Source: Pseudomonas matsuisoli (GTDB taxonomy: Bacteria; Pseudomonadota; Gammaproteobacteria; Pseudomonadales; Pseudomonadaceae). Taken from it: 64,000 bases of DNA. Position 1 is the first letter of the stretch. Each line of letters opens with the position of its first letter. The DNA lies in contig NZ_BMPO01000001.1 of the NCBI RefSeq assembly GCF_014647635.1, positions 372,001 through 436,000 on the forward strand. Reading direction: 5' to 3'. Below are positions 39,234 to 49,600 of this stretch, piece by piece. The position numbers and the translations under genes were made by a program. The notes below the pieces were generated by a model, which saw only the letters and a program-made list of their open reading frames with translations, ran no database searches and was not told the origin of the DNA.

Positions 39234-39914
39234 TTATGCCTCCACCAGATGGCCTTCCTCGAGGCGCAGCACCCGATCCATCTGGTGCGCCAGCTCCAGG
39301 CTGTGGGTGACGACGAGAAACGCGGTCCGTGAGGACTGGCTCAACTCCAGCATGAGTTCTTGAATGCCCTGGGCCGTGTGCTGATCGAGGTTACCTGTGG
39401 GTTCATCGAGCAGCACTAGTGCAGGCTGATTGACCAATGCACGGGCAATCGCCACCCGCTGACGCTCACCTCCAGACAACTCGCTTGGCTTGTGGTCCAG
39501 CCGGTGACCGAGGCCGACGCGCTGCAAGAGCGTGGACGCACGTTGGCGGGCTTCAGGAATCGGCATTCGTCCTATCAACAACGGCATGCACACATTTTCC
39601 AGCGCGGTGAATTCCGGCAGCAAATGGTGAAACTGGTAGACGAACCCCAGCGAGCGGTTGCGCAACATCCCCCGCGCCTTCTCGCTGAGCGACGAAAGCT
39701 CCTGTCCGGCGAGCCACACGCTCCCCGTGCTCGGCGTATCAAGGCCGCCCAGCAGGTTGAGCAGCGTACTTTTGCCCGAACCTGAGCTGCCGACGATGGC
39801 GATACGCTCACCGGCGCGAAGCTCGAGCTGTACACCCGTCAGCACACTGACTGTTTGCGGACCTTCCTCGTATTGCTTGCCCAGATCGCGGCAGCTGAGT
39901 ACGGAATCATTCAT
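39234..39914 (-). CDS. lolD: Lipoprotein-releasing ATPase LolD
   Basis: 226 residues; ABC ATPase with Walker [10 protein letters not shown] (about 41-49), signature LSGGERQR (about 145) and Walker [13 protein letters not shown]. It drives lipoprotein release by LolCE. The frame is open 12 codons further, but [15 protein letters not shown] is the family-like start; it overlaps lolC by 8 bases. Confidence 0.96.
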   Translation of the reverse strand: MNDSVLSCRDLGKQYEEGPQTVSVLTGVQLELRAGERIAIVGSSGSGKSTLLNLLGGLDTPSTGSVWLAGQELSSLSEKARGMLRNRSLGFVYQFHHLLPEFTALENVCMPLLIGRMPIPEARQRASTLLQRVGLGHRLDHKPSELSGGERQRVAIARALVNQPALVLLDEPTGNLDQHTAQGIQELMLELSQSSRTAFLVVTHSLELAHQMDRVLRLEEGHLVEA

Positions 39915-41160
39915 GACGCAAAACCTCCGCAGGCCGGGTGCGCGCAGCACGCCAGGCGGGATATAGGGTAGCGAGGAAGCCCAGAACCAGGGCTGCCGAG
40001 CAAATCAATATCACGTCCGAAACCAAGACCTCGGACGGCAGATAATCGATGAAATAAACGTCTGCGCTAAGGAATTTGTGCCCCATTACACGCTCGAGCA
40101 ATGCGATGCCTGCACTGACGTTGAGGGCGGCGAGCACACCCAGCACGCCGCCAATCGCCGTGCCAAAGACACCGATGACCGTGCCTTGAACCATGAAGAT
40201 GCGCATGATCTGGCCGGGCGTAGCGCCAAGCGTGCGCAGGATGGCAATGTCGGAACGTTTGTCGTTAACGACCATGACCAGCGTGGAAATGATGTTGAAA
40301 GCCGCGACCGCGACAATCAGCAGTAACAGCAGACCGATGATGGACTTTTCCATGCGAATGGCCTGGTAGAGATTGCCATGCGTGCGCGTCCAATCACGGG
40401 CGTAATAGCGTTGGCCGAGTTTTTCTGACAACTCCCAACCGGTTTGCGGCGCTTGGAACAAGTCCTCGAGCTTCAAACGGACGCCTTGCACCTCATCACC
40501 TGGCCAGCGCTTCAGGCGGGCGGCGTCGTTGTAGTGCGTCAGTGCAAGATAACCGTCCAACTCCCCTGCTCCGACGTGGAACAGGCCGACTACAGTGAAA
40601 CGCTTCATGCGCGGGAACATGCCCGCTGGCGTGACGGAAACCTCGGGCGCGACAAAGGTGACCTTGTCACCGACACCGACACCCAGACGCTTGGCCGCCG
40701 TATCCCCTAGCACGATGCCGAACTCGCCCGGCTTCAGCGCATCTAGCGAGCCCTCGCCAGGCTTGAAAAAGCGATTGATGATGGACACCTTCGCCTCTTC
40801 GGCCGGATCGATGGCGTCAACCAGCACCTTTTGCGCTTCTCCGGTGCTGGTCAACAATCCTTGCATTTGCGTGTAGGGCGCCACAGCCAGAACACCGCTA
40901 TGCGCTTGGAGCTCTTTGGCGAGGCTGCGCCAGTCCTTGATAGGCTCGGGCGATTCAACGCTGACGTGAGGCACGAGCCCTAGCACGCGTTCGCGCATTT
41001 CGCGGTCGAAGCCGTTCATCACGGACAGCACGACAATCATGACGAGTACGCCAAGTGCCAGGCCGATGATCGAGGTCAAAGAAATGAAGGAAACGAAGTG
41101 GTTTCGACGCTTGGCCCGCGTATAGCGCGAGCCGATGTAGAGGGACAGCGGTCTGAACAT
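39907..41160 (-). CDS. lolC: Lipoprotein-releasing permease LolC
   Basis: 417 residues, same architecture as LolE and strikingly similar in the termini ([25 protein letters not shown] versus [25 protein letters not shown], shown here only to mark the paralogy; compare residues 1-25). Periplasmic domain about 50-265, then FtsX-like helices. The frame opens 41 codons upstream but the MFRPL start matches the family and the lolE paralogue. Confidence 0.94.
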   Translation of the reverse strand: MFRPLSLYIGSRYTRAKRRNHFVSFISLTSIIGLALGVLVMIVVLSVMNGFDREMRERVLGLVPHVSVESPEPIKDWRSLAKELQAHSGVLAVAPYTQMQGLLTSTGEAQKVLVDAIDPAEEAKVSIINRFFKPGEGSLDALKPGEFGIVLGDTAAKRLGVGVGDKVTFVAPEVSVTPAGMFPRMKRFTVVGLFHVGAGELDGYLALTHYNDAARLKRWPGDEVQGVRLKLEDLFQAPQTGWELSEKLGQRYYARDWTRTHGNLYQAIRMEKSIIGLLLLLIVAVAAFNIISTLVMVVNDKRSDIAILRTLGATPGQIMRIFMVQGTVIGVFGTAIGGVLGVLAALNVSAGIALLERVMGHKFLSADVYFIDYLPSEVLVSDVILICSAALVLGFLATLYPAWRAARTRPAEVLRHE

Positions 41161-41339
41161 GTAAGGCCGATTCGCTGGATGAAAGCAGGAATGCAGGGCT
41201 TGGACAGGCTCCCTAAAAGGAGGTGCCGTGCGAGCCGTCAATGAATGTTGCGACGCTGCATTCATCATGAACGCCGGGCACACCGGCGGGCTACAGAGGC
41301 CTGATACACTCGCTCAGTCAACGCAGCCACGGGATCACC

Positions 41340-41924
41340 ATGTCGACACACGAAGCAGATGATCGGCGCGAATACTATCGCATCGAGGATTCCATAGCAC
41401 TGGAAATTCAGCCGCTTGCGGTCGAGCCCCTACCCACGGAAGACTTTCGGCAAGACGATTCCACATTATTCAATCTGCTCGCCGATCTGCACGCCATGGA
41501 CTTCGAATCCCAGCACCTGCTGCGCCAGATCGGCGAAAAGGATCGCGCCACCGCAAGCTACCTCAAAACCATCAATAAACGGGTAGACCTGTTAGGACGC
41601 GTGGTCGCGCAGCACTTGCTGCGCGATGTAGGCCCGCCACGGCGCGTCATCCTTTCCGAGGGTGGCATACGCTTCTCCGATGAAAACGAGTACCCCGCCG
41701 GCATGCGCCTTACGATGCGTATCGTATTGCTTCCACAGGCCTTGGGGTTGCAGCTCAACGCTAGAGTATTGCACTGCCAGCCCCGCGACACCGGCGGGTT
41801 CGACATCGGTACGGAATTCGAAGAAACCACGGATGCGCAACGGCAACTGCTGGCACGCCATATTCTCCAGCGGCAAGCCCAGGCCAGGCGACTCGCCCGC
41901 GAGCAGGCGGAGCCCTCCCTGTGA
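41340..41924 (+). CDS. PilZ-domain protein
   Basis: 194 residues. N-terminal EADDRREYYRIEDSIALEIQP resembles the RxxxR-type c-di-GMP binding start of PilZ domains (RREYYR, residues 9-14); a helical linker follows (about 35-85), then a beta-rich segment with the later PilZ motif region GGIRFSDENEYPAGMRLTM and GGFDIGTEFEET. It may bind cyclic-di-GMP, but the canonical DxSxxG triplet is not clear (EGGIRFSDE stands in its place). Divergent from lolC. The following gene overlaps it by 4 bases. Confidence 0.8.
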   Translation: MSTHEADDRREYYRIEDSIALEIQPLAVEPLPTEDFRQDDSTLFNLLADLHAMDFESQHLLRQIGEKDRATASYLKTINKRVDLLGRVVAQHLLRDVGPPRRVILSEGGIRFSDENEYPAGMRLTMRIVLLPQALGLQLNARVLHCQPRDTGGFDIGTEFEETTDAQRQLLARHILQRQAQARRLAREQAEPSL

Positions 41925-42223
41925 TCCGTTGCTTCAAGCTGCTGCTGATGGTCATCACCTGGTCAAGCATGAGTGCTTCCATGGCCGAGACGATTACCTT
42001 GCCGATCGGCGCGCAAGGCGCGAGCGGCATGGCTATTCCAACGAACGGCATGTCTCGACAAGCTGTGCTAGAAAGATATGGCCTCGCGGACGACGAGCAC
42101 GACCCCGTTGGCAAGCCGCCGATCCAGCGTTGGGATTATCGCGAGTTCAGCGTCTATTTCGAGGACGATAGGGTCGTTAACAGCGTCCGCCATCATCAGC
42201 CCCGCATGCAGAAGGAAGAATGA
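41921..42223 (+). CDS. Small exported protein of unknown function
   Basis: 100 residues from a GTG start overlapping the PilZ gene stop (GTGA). Signal peptide MIRCFKLLLMVITWSSMSASMA, mature part about 78 residues with a central MSRQAVLERYGLADDEHDPVGKPPIQRWDYREF segment and a C-terminal FEDDRVVNSVRHH. The pattern (a helix, then WxYxxFxVYFEDDRV strands) looks like a small periplasmic beta-alpha fold. I recall similar proteins in other pseudomonads but no function. Confidence 0.78.
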   Translation: MIRCFKLLLMVITWSSMSASMAETITLPIGAQGASGMAIPTNGMSRQAVLERYGLADDEHDPVGKPPIQRWDYREFSVYFEDDRVVNSVRHHQPRMQKEE

Positions 42224-42224
42224 C

Positions 42225-42944
42225 GTGACGCTCATTTATGGACACCGCGGCGCCAAGGGCGAAGCGCCGGAGAACACACTGGTTGGCTTTCAAACCTGTC
42301 TCGAGCATGGCGTGCGCCGCTGCGAGCTCGACCTGCATCTGTCACGTGATGGCGAACTCATGGTGATCCATGATCCCACCCTGCGCCGTACGACTGGCCG
42401 TCGCGGTAAGGTCGCTGAACAACACTCGGCGGATTTGATCAACGTCGACGCACGTCACGGTGGGCCGGGTCATATCAAGCCAGCGCCAATTCCGACATTG
42501 GATGAGCTGTTCGAAAAGTGCCCGTTCGAACATTGGCAGCTGGAAGTAAAAAGCGCCTCGCGCGTCAGAGCCGCCAGAACGGTTCAGGCGATCGAAGCGC
42601 TCGCGACCAAACATGGATTGCTCGACAAGATCACCGTCACGTCGAGCTCTCGAGAAGTGTTGCGGGCGCTACAACGGCTAACTCCCAACATCTCGCGCGG
42701 CCTCGTCGCGGAATACGCCTGGATTGATCCGCTGAAAGCAGCTAAAGCGTACGACTGCAGCATCCTGGCGCTGAACTGGACGCTATGCACGCCTGAACGA
42801 CTACTAAAGGCCCAAAAACAGGGTTTGCATGTCTCGGTCTGGACGGTCAATGAAGCAGCCCTGATGCGCCGGCTTGCCGACTTCGGCGTCGACAGCATCA
42901 TCACCGACTATCCGGGGCTGGCGGTAAGGACATTGCAGCGTTAG
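42225..42944 (+). CDS. Glycerophosphodiester phosphodiesterase (GlpQ/UgpQ type)
   Basis: 239 residues with the GDPD signature: GHRGAKGEAPENT (His7), ELDLHLSRDGELMVIHD and the C-terminal SIITDYPG. No signal peptide, so it is the cytoplasmic UgpQ-like type that frees glycerol-3-phosphate from deacylated phospholipids. The frame opens well upstream as an alternative frame of the small exported gene; the GTG at 42225 has AAGGAAG before it and lies one base after that gene's stop, so the three genes from PilZ form an operon. Confidence 0.9.
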   Translation: MTLIYGHRGAKGEAPENTLVGFQTCLEHGVRRCELDLHLSRDGELMVIHDPTLRRTTGRRGKVAEQHSADLINVDARHGGPGHIKPAPIPTLDELFEKCPFEHWQLEVKSASRVRAARTVQAIEALATKHGLLDKITVTSSSREVLRALQRLTPNISRGLVAEYAWIDPLKAAKAYDCSILALNWTLCTPERLLKAQKQGLHVSVWTVNEAALMRRLADFGVDSIITDYPGLAVRTLQR

Positions 42945-43020
42945 CAGGGAAAGGCCGGCCCTCTGGTTTTCACTGAACGCGACGGCCGCCGAGAAAATTG
43001 AGTTGCCCCTATCAGGGTAT

Positions 43021-43278
43021 CTGCGGGCAAGCCGATCGCTGCCCAGCCCGCTCCTACAAAAGCGTCGTAGTCCGTGGCTTCCCAAGGTAGCAAGCTAAGC
43101 TCACTCTCTGTAGGGGCGGGCTTGCCCGCGAACGAAATCGGTCAGACGGTGAAGTGGCAACAGTAATACCGCATTCGCGAGCAAGCTCGCTCCTACAAAA
43201 GTGCTGTAGTCCGTGGCTGCCTCGGCTAGCAGGCCAAGCCCACGCTCTGTAGGAGCGGGCCGGGCCGCGGCTGGCGCT
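43021..43278. repeat. Four-REP cluster with two 72-bp tandem units
   Basis: Two 72-bp units, 43050-43121 and 43189-43260, are close copies of each other (both GCTCCTACAAAAG... to ...TGTAGGxGCGGGC). They are bounded by REP arms of the GTAGGAGCGGGCTTGCCCGCGA type at about 43021-43057, 43110-43134, 43171-43196 and 43249-43278, in alternating orientation. This makes two BIME-like pairs in the gap between the convergent glycerophosphodiesterase and sthA genes (42945-43286). Nothing else is visible in that gap. Confidence 0.9.
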
Positions 43279-43286
43279 AAGCCAAC

Positions 43287-44681
43287 CTAGAACAGCCGAT
43301 TCAACCCATCGAACGCCGCGACGCGATACGCCTCGGCCATTGTCGGATAGTTGAACGTGGTGTTGATGAAGTACTTGAGGGTGTTGGCTTCGCCCTTCTG
43401 ATTCATGATCGCCTGGCCGATGTGGACGATTTCCGAAGCCTGGTAGCCGAAGCAATGCACGCCAAGCACTTCGAGTGTTTCGCGGTGGAACAACAGCTTC
43501 AGCATCCCTACCGGCTCATGGGAAATCTGAGCCCGCGCCATACTCTTGAAAAACGCTTTACCCACTTCATAAGGCACCTGAGCCTGCGTCAACTCACGCT
43601 CCGTCTTGCCCAGCGAACTGATTTCCGGAATGGTGTAGATCCCGGTAGGGATGTCATCCACCTCCCGCCAGCTGCCGTTCTCCACGATGCTACCTGCGGC
43701 GGAACGACCTTGGTCATATGCAGCGCTGGCGAGGCTAGGCCAGCCGATCACGTCTCCGGCACCGTAGATATTGCCGGCTTCGGTACGGTAGCACTCGTCG
43801 ACCTGAATCTGTCCGCGGCTGTTCACCTTGACGCCGACGTTCTCCAACCCAAGCTTGTCTGTGTTACCGGTCCGACCGTTACACCACAGCAATGCGTCGG
43901 CCTTGATCTTCTTGCCGGACTTCATATGCAGTACGACACCGTGATCCTGCCCTTCAACGCGCTCGTACTCTTCATTGTGCCGAACGACTACATTGTTGGT
44001 TCGTAGGTGGTAGCTGAGCGCGTCCGAGATTTCGTCGTCCAAGAAGCTGAGCAACTGATCCCGCGTGTCGATGAGGTCGACCAGAACACCAAGGCCGCTG
44101 AAAATCGAGGCGTATTCGCAACCAATGACACCTGCTCCGTAGATCACTAACCGGCGCGGGGTGTGGTTCAAACTCAGAATGGTATCGCTGTCGTAAACAC
44201 GAGGATGCGAAAAGTCGATGTCCGCAGGCCGATAGGGACGCGACCCGGTCGCAATAACGAATTGCTTGGCGATCAGCGTTTCCATCATGCCATTCAGGCA
44301 AACAACCTGAACGGTCTGGTCATCGGCGAAACTCGCGGTACCAAAGAAGGTGTCGACCCGGTTTCGAGCGTAGTAGCTCGTCCGGGATGCCACCTGCTTG
44401 GAGATGACTTTTTCCGCACTCCTCAACACATCCGGAAAGGAGAACCAACGCGGCTCGCCGATCTGGCGGAACATGGGATTGTTGTTGAACTGCATGATCT
44501 GCCGAACCGAGTGGCGCAGCGCCTTCGAAGGGATCGTTCCGAGATGGGTGCAGTTGCCGCCAACCAAAGGGCGGTTATCCACGACCGCCACCTTGCGTCC
44601 GGCCTTGGCAGCGTTCATGGCTGCCCCTTCACCCGCCGGTCCAGAGCCCAGCACCACCACATCGTAGTTATAGACAGCCAT
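43287..44681 (-). CDS. sthA: Soluble pyridine nucleotide transhydrogenase
   Basis: 464 residues. FAD-binding [13 protein letters not shown] (9-21), the region [15 protein letters not shown] with one Cys and Thr where disulfide reductases have a second Cys (as in SthA), the NAD site [15 protein letters not shown], and a C-terminal dimerisation domain. It moves reducing power from NADPH to NAD. AGGAGT precedes the ATG. In P. aeruginosa the nqr sodium-pump operon lies between sth and gap; here only 339 bp separate them. Confidence 0.96.
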   Translation of the reverse strand: MAVYNYDVVVLGSGPAGEGAAMNAAKAGRKVAVVDNRPLVGGNCTHLGTIPSKALRHSVRQIMQFNNNPMFRQIGEPRWFSFPDVLRSAEKVISKQVASRTSYYARNRVDTFFGTASFADDQTVQVVCLNGMMETLIAKQFVIATGSRPYRPADIDFSHPRVYDSDTILSLNHTPRRLVIYGAGVIGCEYASIFSGLGVLVDLIDTRDQLLSFLDDEISDALSYHLRTNNVVVRHNEEYERVEGQDHGVVLHMKSGKKIKADALLWCNGRTGNTDKLGLENVGVKVNSRGQIQVDECYRTEAGNIYGAGDVIGWPSLASAAYDQGRSAAGSIVENGSWREVDDIPTGIYTIPEISSLGKTERELTQAQVPYEVGKAFFKSMARAQISHEPVGMLKLLFHRETLEVLGVHCFGYQASEIVHIGQAIMNQKGEANTLKYFINTTFNYPTMAEAYRVAAFDGLNRLF

Positions 44682-44982
44682 GTTTACTCCTATTCACGCA
44701 GAAACACGTTCTCGTGCACCCGCTGGATCGTTGCAGACCTGCGACTGAGCGCCGCAGGCCCGGCGCCGGTGCGCATCGTAGCGCAGTTCGCTTCGTTCTT
44801 GCAGGCTTGAGGCCGCGCAGCGGGGCCCCTATCGAGCTCCATCTTTGCCTCTTGCTATTGCTGACCTTGACTGGAAAACCATCGTTCAGAGCGATAACAA
44901 GAACCGCTAGAACATCGAAATCCAGTTTCTTGCGCAGGCGTGTCTGGTGAACAAAGTACATTTTCTGTCGTGCAATAAAGAA

Positions 44983-45008
44983 GGGAGCCCTGAGGCTCCC
45001 TTGCTTTT
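44983..45008 (-). terminator. Terminator after gap
   Basis: GGGAGCC (44983-44989), a 4-base loop and GGCTCCC (44994-45000). Minus strand: the stem is followed by TTCTTTATT; plus strand: by TTGCTTTT, so it may act both ways. It begins 20 bases past the gap stop. The rest of 44682-45020 shows no supported gene. Confidence 0.8.
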
Positions 45009-45020
45009 CGACCAACATCG

Positions 45021-46472
45021 TTACGCGCGGGGGAAATCCGCGGGCTTCACACCGGCCATTTCTTCGAGAACGCGAACGACCTGGCAGCTGTAACCGAACT
45101 CGTTGTCGTACCAGACGTACAGGACGACACGATTGTCGTGGCAGATGGTCGCTTCGGCATCGACGACACCAGCGTAGCGCGAACCGACGAAGTCGCTGGA
45201 AACCACTTCCGGCGAGTTCACGAAGTCGATCTGCTCGTGCAGGTCAGAGTACAGGGCCATGTGGCGCAGGTACTCATTGACTTCTTCGCGATCGGTGGCC
45301 TTCTCAAGGTTCAGGTTCAGGATCGCCATCGACACGTTTGGCGTCGGTACGCGAATGGCGTTACCCGTCAGCTTGCCCGCCAATTCCGGCAGTGCTTTGG
45401 CCACGGCCTTGGCCGCACCCGTCTCGGTGATCACCATGTTCAGCGCCGCACTGCGGCCACGGCGATTGCCTTTGTGGAAGTTGTCGATCAGGTTCTGGTC
45501 GTTCGTGTACGAGTGAACCGTTTCAACGTGGCCGTTGACGATGCCGTACTTGTCGTTCAGCGCCTTGAGCACCGGGACGATAGCGTTGGTGGTGCAAGAT
45601 GCCGCGGTGACGATCTTGTCTTCGTCGGTGATCGTACCGTGGTTGATACCGTGCACGATATTCTTCAGCGCGCCCTTGCCAGGTGCCGTCAGAATCACGC
45701 GATCGACGCCCGGGCACTTGAGGTGCAGGGACAGACCTTCTGCATCGCGCCACTTACCGGTGTTATCCACAACCAGCGCGTTGTTGATGCCGTACTGGGT
45801 GTAGTCAACGGTGGACGGATCGTTCGAATAGATCACGTGAACCAGGTTGCCGTTGATCAGCAGGTTGCTGTTCTCTTCGTCGACGATGATAGTGCCATCG
45901 AAGGAGCCGTGTACCGAGTCACGGCGCAGCAGGCTTGCACGCTTGGAGAGATCGTTGTCGGCACCTTTGCGCACGACGATCGCACGCAGACGCAGGCCTT
46001 CGCCGCCGCCAGTCTTCTCGACCATGATGCGCGCCAGCAAGCGTCCGATACGGCCAAAACCATAAAGGACGATGTCACGGCCTTTGCGATCGCTGGAACC
46101 TTGCTTGCCGATGACATCGGCCAGTTCTTCGCGGAGGAATGCTTCGACGCTGCGGCCGTTTCCTTCTTCCTTGAACTTGACGGTCAGGCGGCCAAGATCG
46201 ATGGTCGCCGGGCCCAACTTGAGCTCGCTCAACGTTTTGAGCAGCGGGAAGGTTTCCTGAACGGACAACTCGACTTCGTCCGCCTGGCGGTGACGAGTGA
46301 AGCGGTGTCCCTTCAATAGATCGATGACGGAGCGGTTGATAAGGCTGCGACCGTACAGGGTGATCGCGACGTTATTGTTCCGGTAGAGCTGACCGATCAG
46401 CGGTATCATGGCCTCCGCCAGAGCTTCACGATCAATCCATTCACCAAGACACTGGTCGGGCTTTTGAGTCAC
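45021..46472 (-). CDS. gap: Long-form glyceraldehyde-3-phosphate dehydrogenase
   Basis: 483 residues, about 140 more than classic GAPDH. The extra N-terminal part (1-130) is charged and helical with no recognised catalytic motif. The Rossmann motif YGFGRIGRLL starts near 137, the catalytic Cys is C293 in ASCTTNAIVP, and a C-terminal WYDNEFGYSCQVVR closes the enzyme. The extended form (PA3001 type) is known in pseudomonads and is mainly anabolic in some. GTG start with AGGAAGG upstream; CATAAT about 45 bases upstream may be the -10 box. Divergent from mfd. Confidence 0.93.
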   Translation of the reverse strand: MTQKPDQCLGEWIDREALAEAMIPLIGQLYRNNNVAITLYGRSLINRSVIDLLKGHRFTRHRQADEVELSVQETFPLLKTLSELKLGPATIDLGRLTVKFKEEGNGRSVEAFLREELADVIGKQGSSDRKGRDIVLYGFGRIGRLLARIMVEKTGGGEGLRLRAIVVRKGADNDLSKRASLLRRDSVHGSFDGTIIVDEENSNLLINGNLVHVIYSNDPSTVDYTQYGINNALVVDNTGKWRDAEGLSLHLKCPGVDRVILTAPGKGALKNIVHGINHGTITDEDKIVTAASCTTNAIVPVLKALNDKYGIVNGHVETVHSYTNDQNLIDNFHKGNRRGRSAALNMVITETGAAKAVAKALPELAGKLTGNAIRVPTPNVSMAILNLNLEKATDREEVNEYLRHMALYSDLHEQIDFVNSPEVVSSDFVGSRYAGVVDAEATICHDNRVVLYVWYDNEFGYSCQVVRVLEEMAGVKPADFPRA

Positions 46473-46583
46473 TGTCGTACCTTCCTATGTAGGGGCTGAA
46501 AACAGGGGCTACATTATGACGACGCCTACTGAAGACGGCAATCTGCAGCCGGGGGGAACAATTGATGACGCCTCCCGATCACA

Positions 46584-46613
46584 CTGACAGCGCATCTCTT
46601 GGATAGTTACAAT
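46584..46613 (+). promoter_or_regulatory. Candidate mfd promoter
   Basis: CTGACA (46584-46589), an 18-bp spacer and TACAAT (46608-46613), 37 bases before the mfd GTG start. Confidence 0.5.
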
Positions 46614-46650
46614 CGCCGCGCCCGAATTCTGAACGGAGCCATCCTCTCAC

Positions 46651-49600
46651 GTGTCTGTATTGCGCCTTCCAACTCTGCCCAACGCGGCAGGCAAGCAACA
46701 GTGGGGTAATCTTCAAGGGGCCGCACTGCCTCTGGCGATTGCCGAGTCCGCCAGCGCCGCCAAGCGTTTCACGTTGTTGCTGACAGCGGACAGTCAGACG
46801 GCCGAGCGCTTCGAGCAAGAGCTCAAGTTCTTCGCCCCAGATCTCCCAGTGCTGCATTTCCCCGATTGGGAGACGCTTCCATACGATGTGTTTTCGCCGC
46901 ACCAAGACATCACTTCGCAGCGTATCGCCACACTGTATCGGCTGCCGGAGCTTACCCACGGCATTCTCGTAGTCCCTATCGTGACGGCGCTACACCGATT
47001 GGCGCCAACCCAATTTCTGCTGGGCTCGAGCCTAGTACTCGACGTAGGCCAACGCCTAGATGTCGAGCAGATGCGTCTACGTCTGGAGGCCGCCGGCTAT
47101 CGCTACGTGGAGACGGTCTACGAGCATGGTGAATTCGCCGTTCGCGGTGCGCTCATCGATCTATTTCCGATGGGCAGCGCACACCCTTACCGAATAGACC
47201 TGTTCGACGACGAAATCGAAACCCTGCGTACGTTCGATCCCGAAACCCAGCGCTCGATCGACAAAGTGGACTCCGTCCGCCTGCTGCCCGCCCGTGAGTT
47301 CCCGCTCCGCAAAGAAGCCGTGACCGGCTTTCGTGCGCGCTTTCGCGAGCGCTTCGATGTCGACTTCCGTCGCTGCCCGATCTACCAGGATCTGTCCACC
47401 GGCATCACTCCAGCGGGCATCGAGTACTACCTGCCGCTGTTCTTCGAAGAAACTGCGACGCTGTTCGACTATTTGCCACAGGACACTCAGGTGTTCTCCC
47501 TCGCCGGTATCGAGCAGGCCGCGGACCAGTTCTGGACGGACGTACGCAGCCGCTACGAAGATCGCCGCTACGACCCGGAACGGCCACTGCTCCCGCCGAA
47601 TGAGTTGTTTCTGCCGGTGGAAGACTGCTTCGCGCGACTGAAGAACTGGCCGCGTGTCGTAGCCGGCGCGGACGACATCGAGCCGGGCGTGGGACGGGAA
47701 CGCTTCGTTACCCACCGTTTCCCCGAGCTTGCCATCGAGGCCAAAGCCACCGAACCGATGGGCGCGTTGCGCCGCTTCCTCGAAGGCTACGACGGCCGCG
47801 TGCTGTTCACCGCAGAATCCGCGGGTCGCCGTGAAGTACTGCTGGAAATGCTGGCGCGACTGAAGCTCCAACCGACAGAAGTCGACAGTTGGTCGGCCTT
47901 CACTTCGTCCGCAGATCGCCTGGCAATCACCATCGCGCCGCTCGACGACGGGCTGTTGCTCGACGACATTGCCCTGATCGCGGAAAGCCCACTGTTTGGC
48001 CAGCGCGTCATGCAGCGTCGGCGCCGGGAAAAAACGCGCGACGGTGGCGAAAACGTCATCAAGAACCTCACCGAGTTGCGTGAAGGCGCGCCGGTCGTCC
48101 ATATCGACCACGGCGTCGGTCGCTACCTTGGGTTGATCACGCTGGAAATCGAGGGCCAGGCCGCAGAATTCCTGGCACTGCAATACGCCGATGAAGCCAA
48201 GCTGTACGTGCCGGTTTCCAGCCTGCACTTGATCGCGCGCTATACCGGGAGCGACGACGCCCTCGCCCCACTCCACCGCCTGGGTTCGGAAACCTGGCAA
48301 AAAGCCAAGCGCAAAGCGGCTGAGCAGATTCGCGATGTCGCCGCCGAGCTGCTCGACGTCTACGCCCGACGCGCCGCGCGCGAGGGCTATGCGTTCAACG
48401 ACCCGAGAGCCGATTACGAAACCTTCAGTGCGGGATTCCCGTTCGAGGAAACCGTGGATCAACAGACCGCAATCGAAGCGGTCCGCGCCGACATGCTCTC
48501 GCCGCGCCCGATGGATCGTCTCGTTTGCGGCGATGTGGGCTTCGGCAAGACCGAAGTTGCCATGCGCGCGGCGTTCATTGCCGTCCACAGTGGCAAGCAG
48601 GTGGCGGTGCTCGTACCGACCACCCTCCTCGCCCAGCAGCACTACAACAGCTTCCGCGACCGCTTCGCCGATTGGCCCGTACGCGTGGAGGTGATGAGCC
48701 GCTTCAAGTCGGCCAAGGAAATTGAAGGCGCCGCCCAGCAGTTGGCCGAAGGCAAGGTAGATATCCTCATCGGCACGCACAAACTGCTGCAGGGGGATGT
48801 GAAGTTCCAGAACCTGGGCCTCGTCATCATCGACGAAGAGCACCGGTTTGGCGTACGCCAGAAAGAGCAGCTCAAAGCGCTGCGCAGCGAAGTCGACATT
48901 CTTACACTGACCGCCACACCGATTCCGCGAACGCTCAACATGGCTGTCGCTGGCATGCGTGATCTCTCGATCATCGCCACACCGCCAGCCCGCCGGCTTT
49001 CTGTGCGCACGTTCGTCATGGAGCAGCAGAACGCCGTCATCAAGGAGGCGTTGCTTCGCGAGCTGTTGCGTGGCGGTCAGGTCTATTACCTGCACAACGA
49101 GGTCAAGACGATCGAGAAGTGCGCTGCCGATCTTGCCGAGCTGGTACCTGAGGCCCGTATCGCTGTCGGTCATGGGCAAATGAACGAACGCGATCTCGAG
49201 CGCGTGATGAGCGACTTCTATCACAAGCGCTTCAACGTGCTCGTGGCGTCAACCATCATCGAAACTGGGATCGACGTTCCCAGCGCGAACACCATCATCA
49301 TTGAGCGCGCTGACAAATTCGGCCTGGCTCAGCTCCATCAGCTCCGCGGCCGTGTCGGCCGTAGCCATCACCAGGCCTATGCTTATCTGCTGACGCCGCA
49401 GCGCAAAGGTATGACGCCGGACGCCGAAAAGCGCCTAGAAGCCATTGCCAACGCGCAGGACCTTGGAGCGGGCTTCGTTCTCGCAACGCACGACCTTGAG
49501 ATCCGCGGCGCCGGCGAACTCCTGGGCGAAGGCCAGAGTGGCCAAATCCAAGCGGTGGGCTTCACGCTGTACATGGAAATGCTCGAGCGTGCGGTCAAGG

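Noticed and set aside
43050-43260. CRISPR-like direct repeat
   Set aside because: Only two copies, repeats of 72 bp with REP ends, and no cas genes; it is a BIME.
45138-46319. 393-codon plus-strand frame opposite gap
   Set aside because: Antisense shadow; repetitive Val/Arg/Asp-rich product with no family.
47161-49224. 687-codon minus-strand frame opposite mfd
   Set aside because: Antisense of a fully recognised Mfd protein; composition artefact.
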